Below, piece after piece: positions 50,659 to 50,975 of a stretch of 50,975 bases of DNA. The notes below the pieces were generated by a model that was not told where the DNA came from, searched no databases, and saw only the letters and a program-made list of their open reading frames with translations. Every line of letters starts with the position of its first letter. Within the stretch, counting starts at the first letter, position 1. The position numbers and the translations under genes were made by a program. Origin of the DNA: Comamonadaceae bacterium (GTDB taxonomy: Bacteria; Pseudomonadota; Gammaproteobacteria; Burkholderiales; Burkholderiaceae_C); contig JAAFJC010000017.1 in the NCBI GenBank assembly GCA_013297925.1, forward strand, positions 1 to 50,975, given 5' to 3'.

Positions 50659-50975
50659 CTATCCAGCATCTGCGTCAACGAGCGGCGCAATGCCGATGTC
50701 TAGCGCGAGTTGGTTCAAGTCGTTGAGCAAACCGGTGGCAATCGGGATGCCTTCTTTGGCATAGCGCCGGCGCTTGAGCTGGCTTTGCTCGCCGGGCAGC
50801 CAAATGCGATCCACACCGGGCAACTTTGCGCTGGCGCGCAGATCTCGAATCAAAGTGTCTGCGGCTTGCTTGAACACCGCAGGATCACCAAAAGCCTTCA
50901 AATCAATCACAAGAATAGCTTGGCCAGTGTTGGTGATCGTCTGGTGATCGGCATTGAAATCAATCACTTCTTTGC
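50659..50975 (-). CDS. Ldh family (malate/L-sulfolactate type) dehydrogenase, C-terminal part
   Basis: The frame runs off the right edge. The visible end, QAILVIDLKAFGDPAVFKQAADTLIRDLRASAKLPGVDRIWLPGEQSQLKRRRYAKEGIPIATGLLNDLNQLA, is the typical C-terminus of the Ldh/MDH2 family of NAD(P)-dependent 2-hydroxyacid oxidoreductases. The stop is 28 bases before the VOC start, so it is the upstream gene of the catabolic operon. Confidence 0.87.
   Translation of the reverse strand, partial: KEVIDFNADHQTITNTGQAILVIDLKAFGDPAVFKQAADTLIRDLRASAKLPGVDRIWLPGEQSQLKRRRYAKEGIPIATGLLNDLNQLALDIGIAPLVDADAG

Overview
The window looks like a chromosomal segment of a betaproteobacterium, most likely Burkholderiales and probably Comamonadaceae-like. 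The reasons are the gene families present (TctC/Bug receptor, TfpX-PglL pilin locus, family 4 UDG next to rimI-tsaB, DUF3717/DUF1289 protein), moderate GC, dense ATGA-type overlapping operons and a sigma-54 pilin promoter. The species cannot be fixed from the sequence alone. No rRNA, tRNA, CRISPR array or IS element was seen.

Layout. 1-11322 (+): a transport and catabolic cluster: amidohydrolase end, LivH-LivM-binding protein-LivG, a LivF fused to a Tm-1-like (UPF0261) domain, the matching TIM-barrel PEP-hydrolase-like protein, a flotillin, an SRPBCC protein and an SRPBCC-quinone reductase fusion. 11323-16529 (-): GST, SbtB/SbtA-like bicarbonate transport pair, a DUF3717/DUF1289 protein, TACO1/YebC, Ung and TrpC. 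16522-18613 (-): a restriction-modification pair overlapping trpC. 18667-20471 (-): modC-modB without a local modA. 20563-24975 (+): lptA-lptB-rpoN and an RlmL-type rRNA methyltransferase. 25002-26135 (+): two PIN-domain genes, the first with a VapB-like partner. 26348-29175 (+): sigma-54-driven type IV pilin, TfpX/TfpZ accessory protein and PglL-type O-oligosaccharyltransferase. 29204-30087 (-): frameshifted GDSL lipoprotein. 30140-32836 (-): purE-purK-tsaC. 32904-37746: CnoX, two convergent glycine-zipper proteins, apt, a hypothetical protein and a glycine-rich RRM protein. 38022-42903: metal/cobalamin-type receptor, then ECF sigma and anti-sigma divergent from a TlpA-like protein and a bufferin operon (bufA, MNIO enzyme bufB, bufC, DoxX). 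42889-46032 (-): family 4 UDG, RimI, TsaB and EamA exporter in one overlapping operon. 46069-50975 (-): AraC regulator, ABM monooxygenase, DctP-like and TctC-like receptors, FAH hydrolase, VOC protein and the end of an Ldh-family dehydrogenase, a likely aromatic or organic-acid catabolic cluster.

The most unusual signal is a dispersed palindromic element of about 60-75 bp. I count eleven copies, ten of them inside protein-coding genes (modC, rpoN, rlmL, pglL, purK, cnoX, the 38022 receptor, bufC, UDG4, tsaB) and one at the stop codon of sbtB. In gene-sense orientation six of seven copies are read in the single stop-free frame (peptide like [23 protein letters not shown]); three antisense copies share another stop-free frame (LFAGINTAQAAIKLIA). 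This resembles in principle the Rickettsia palindromic elements, which add peptides to unrelated proteins, but the sequence is different.
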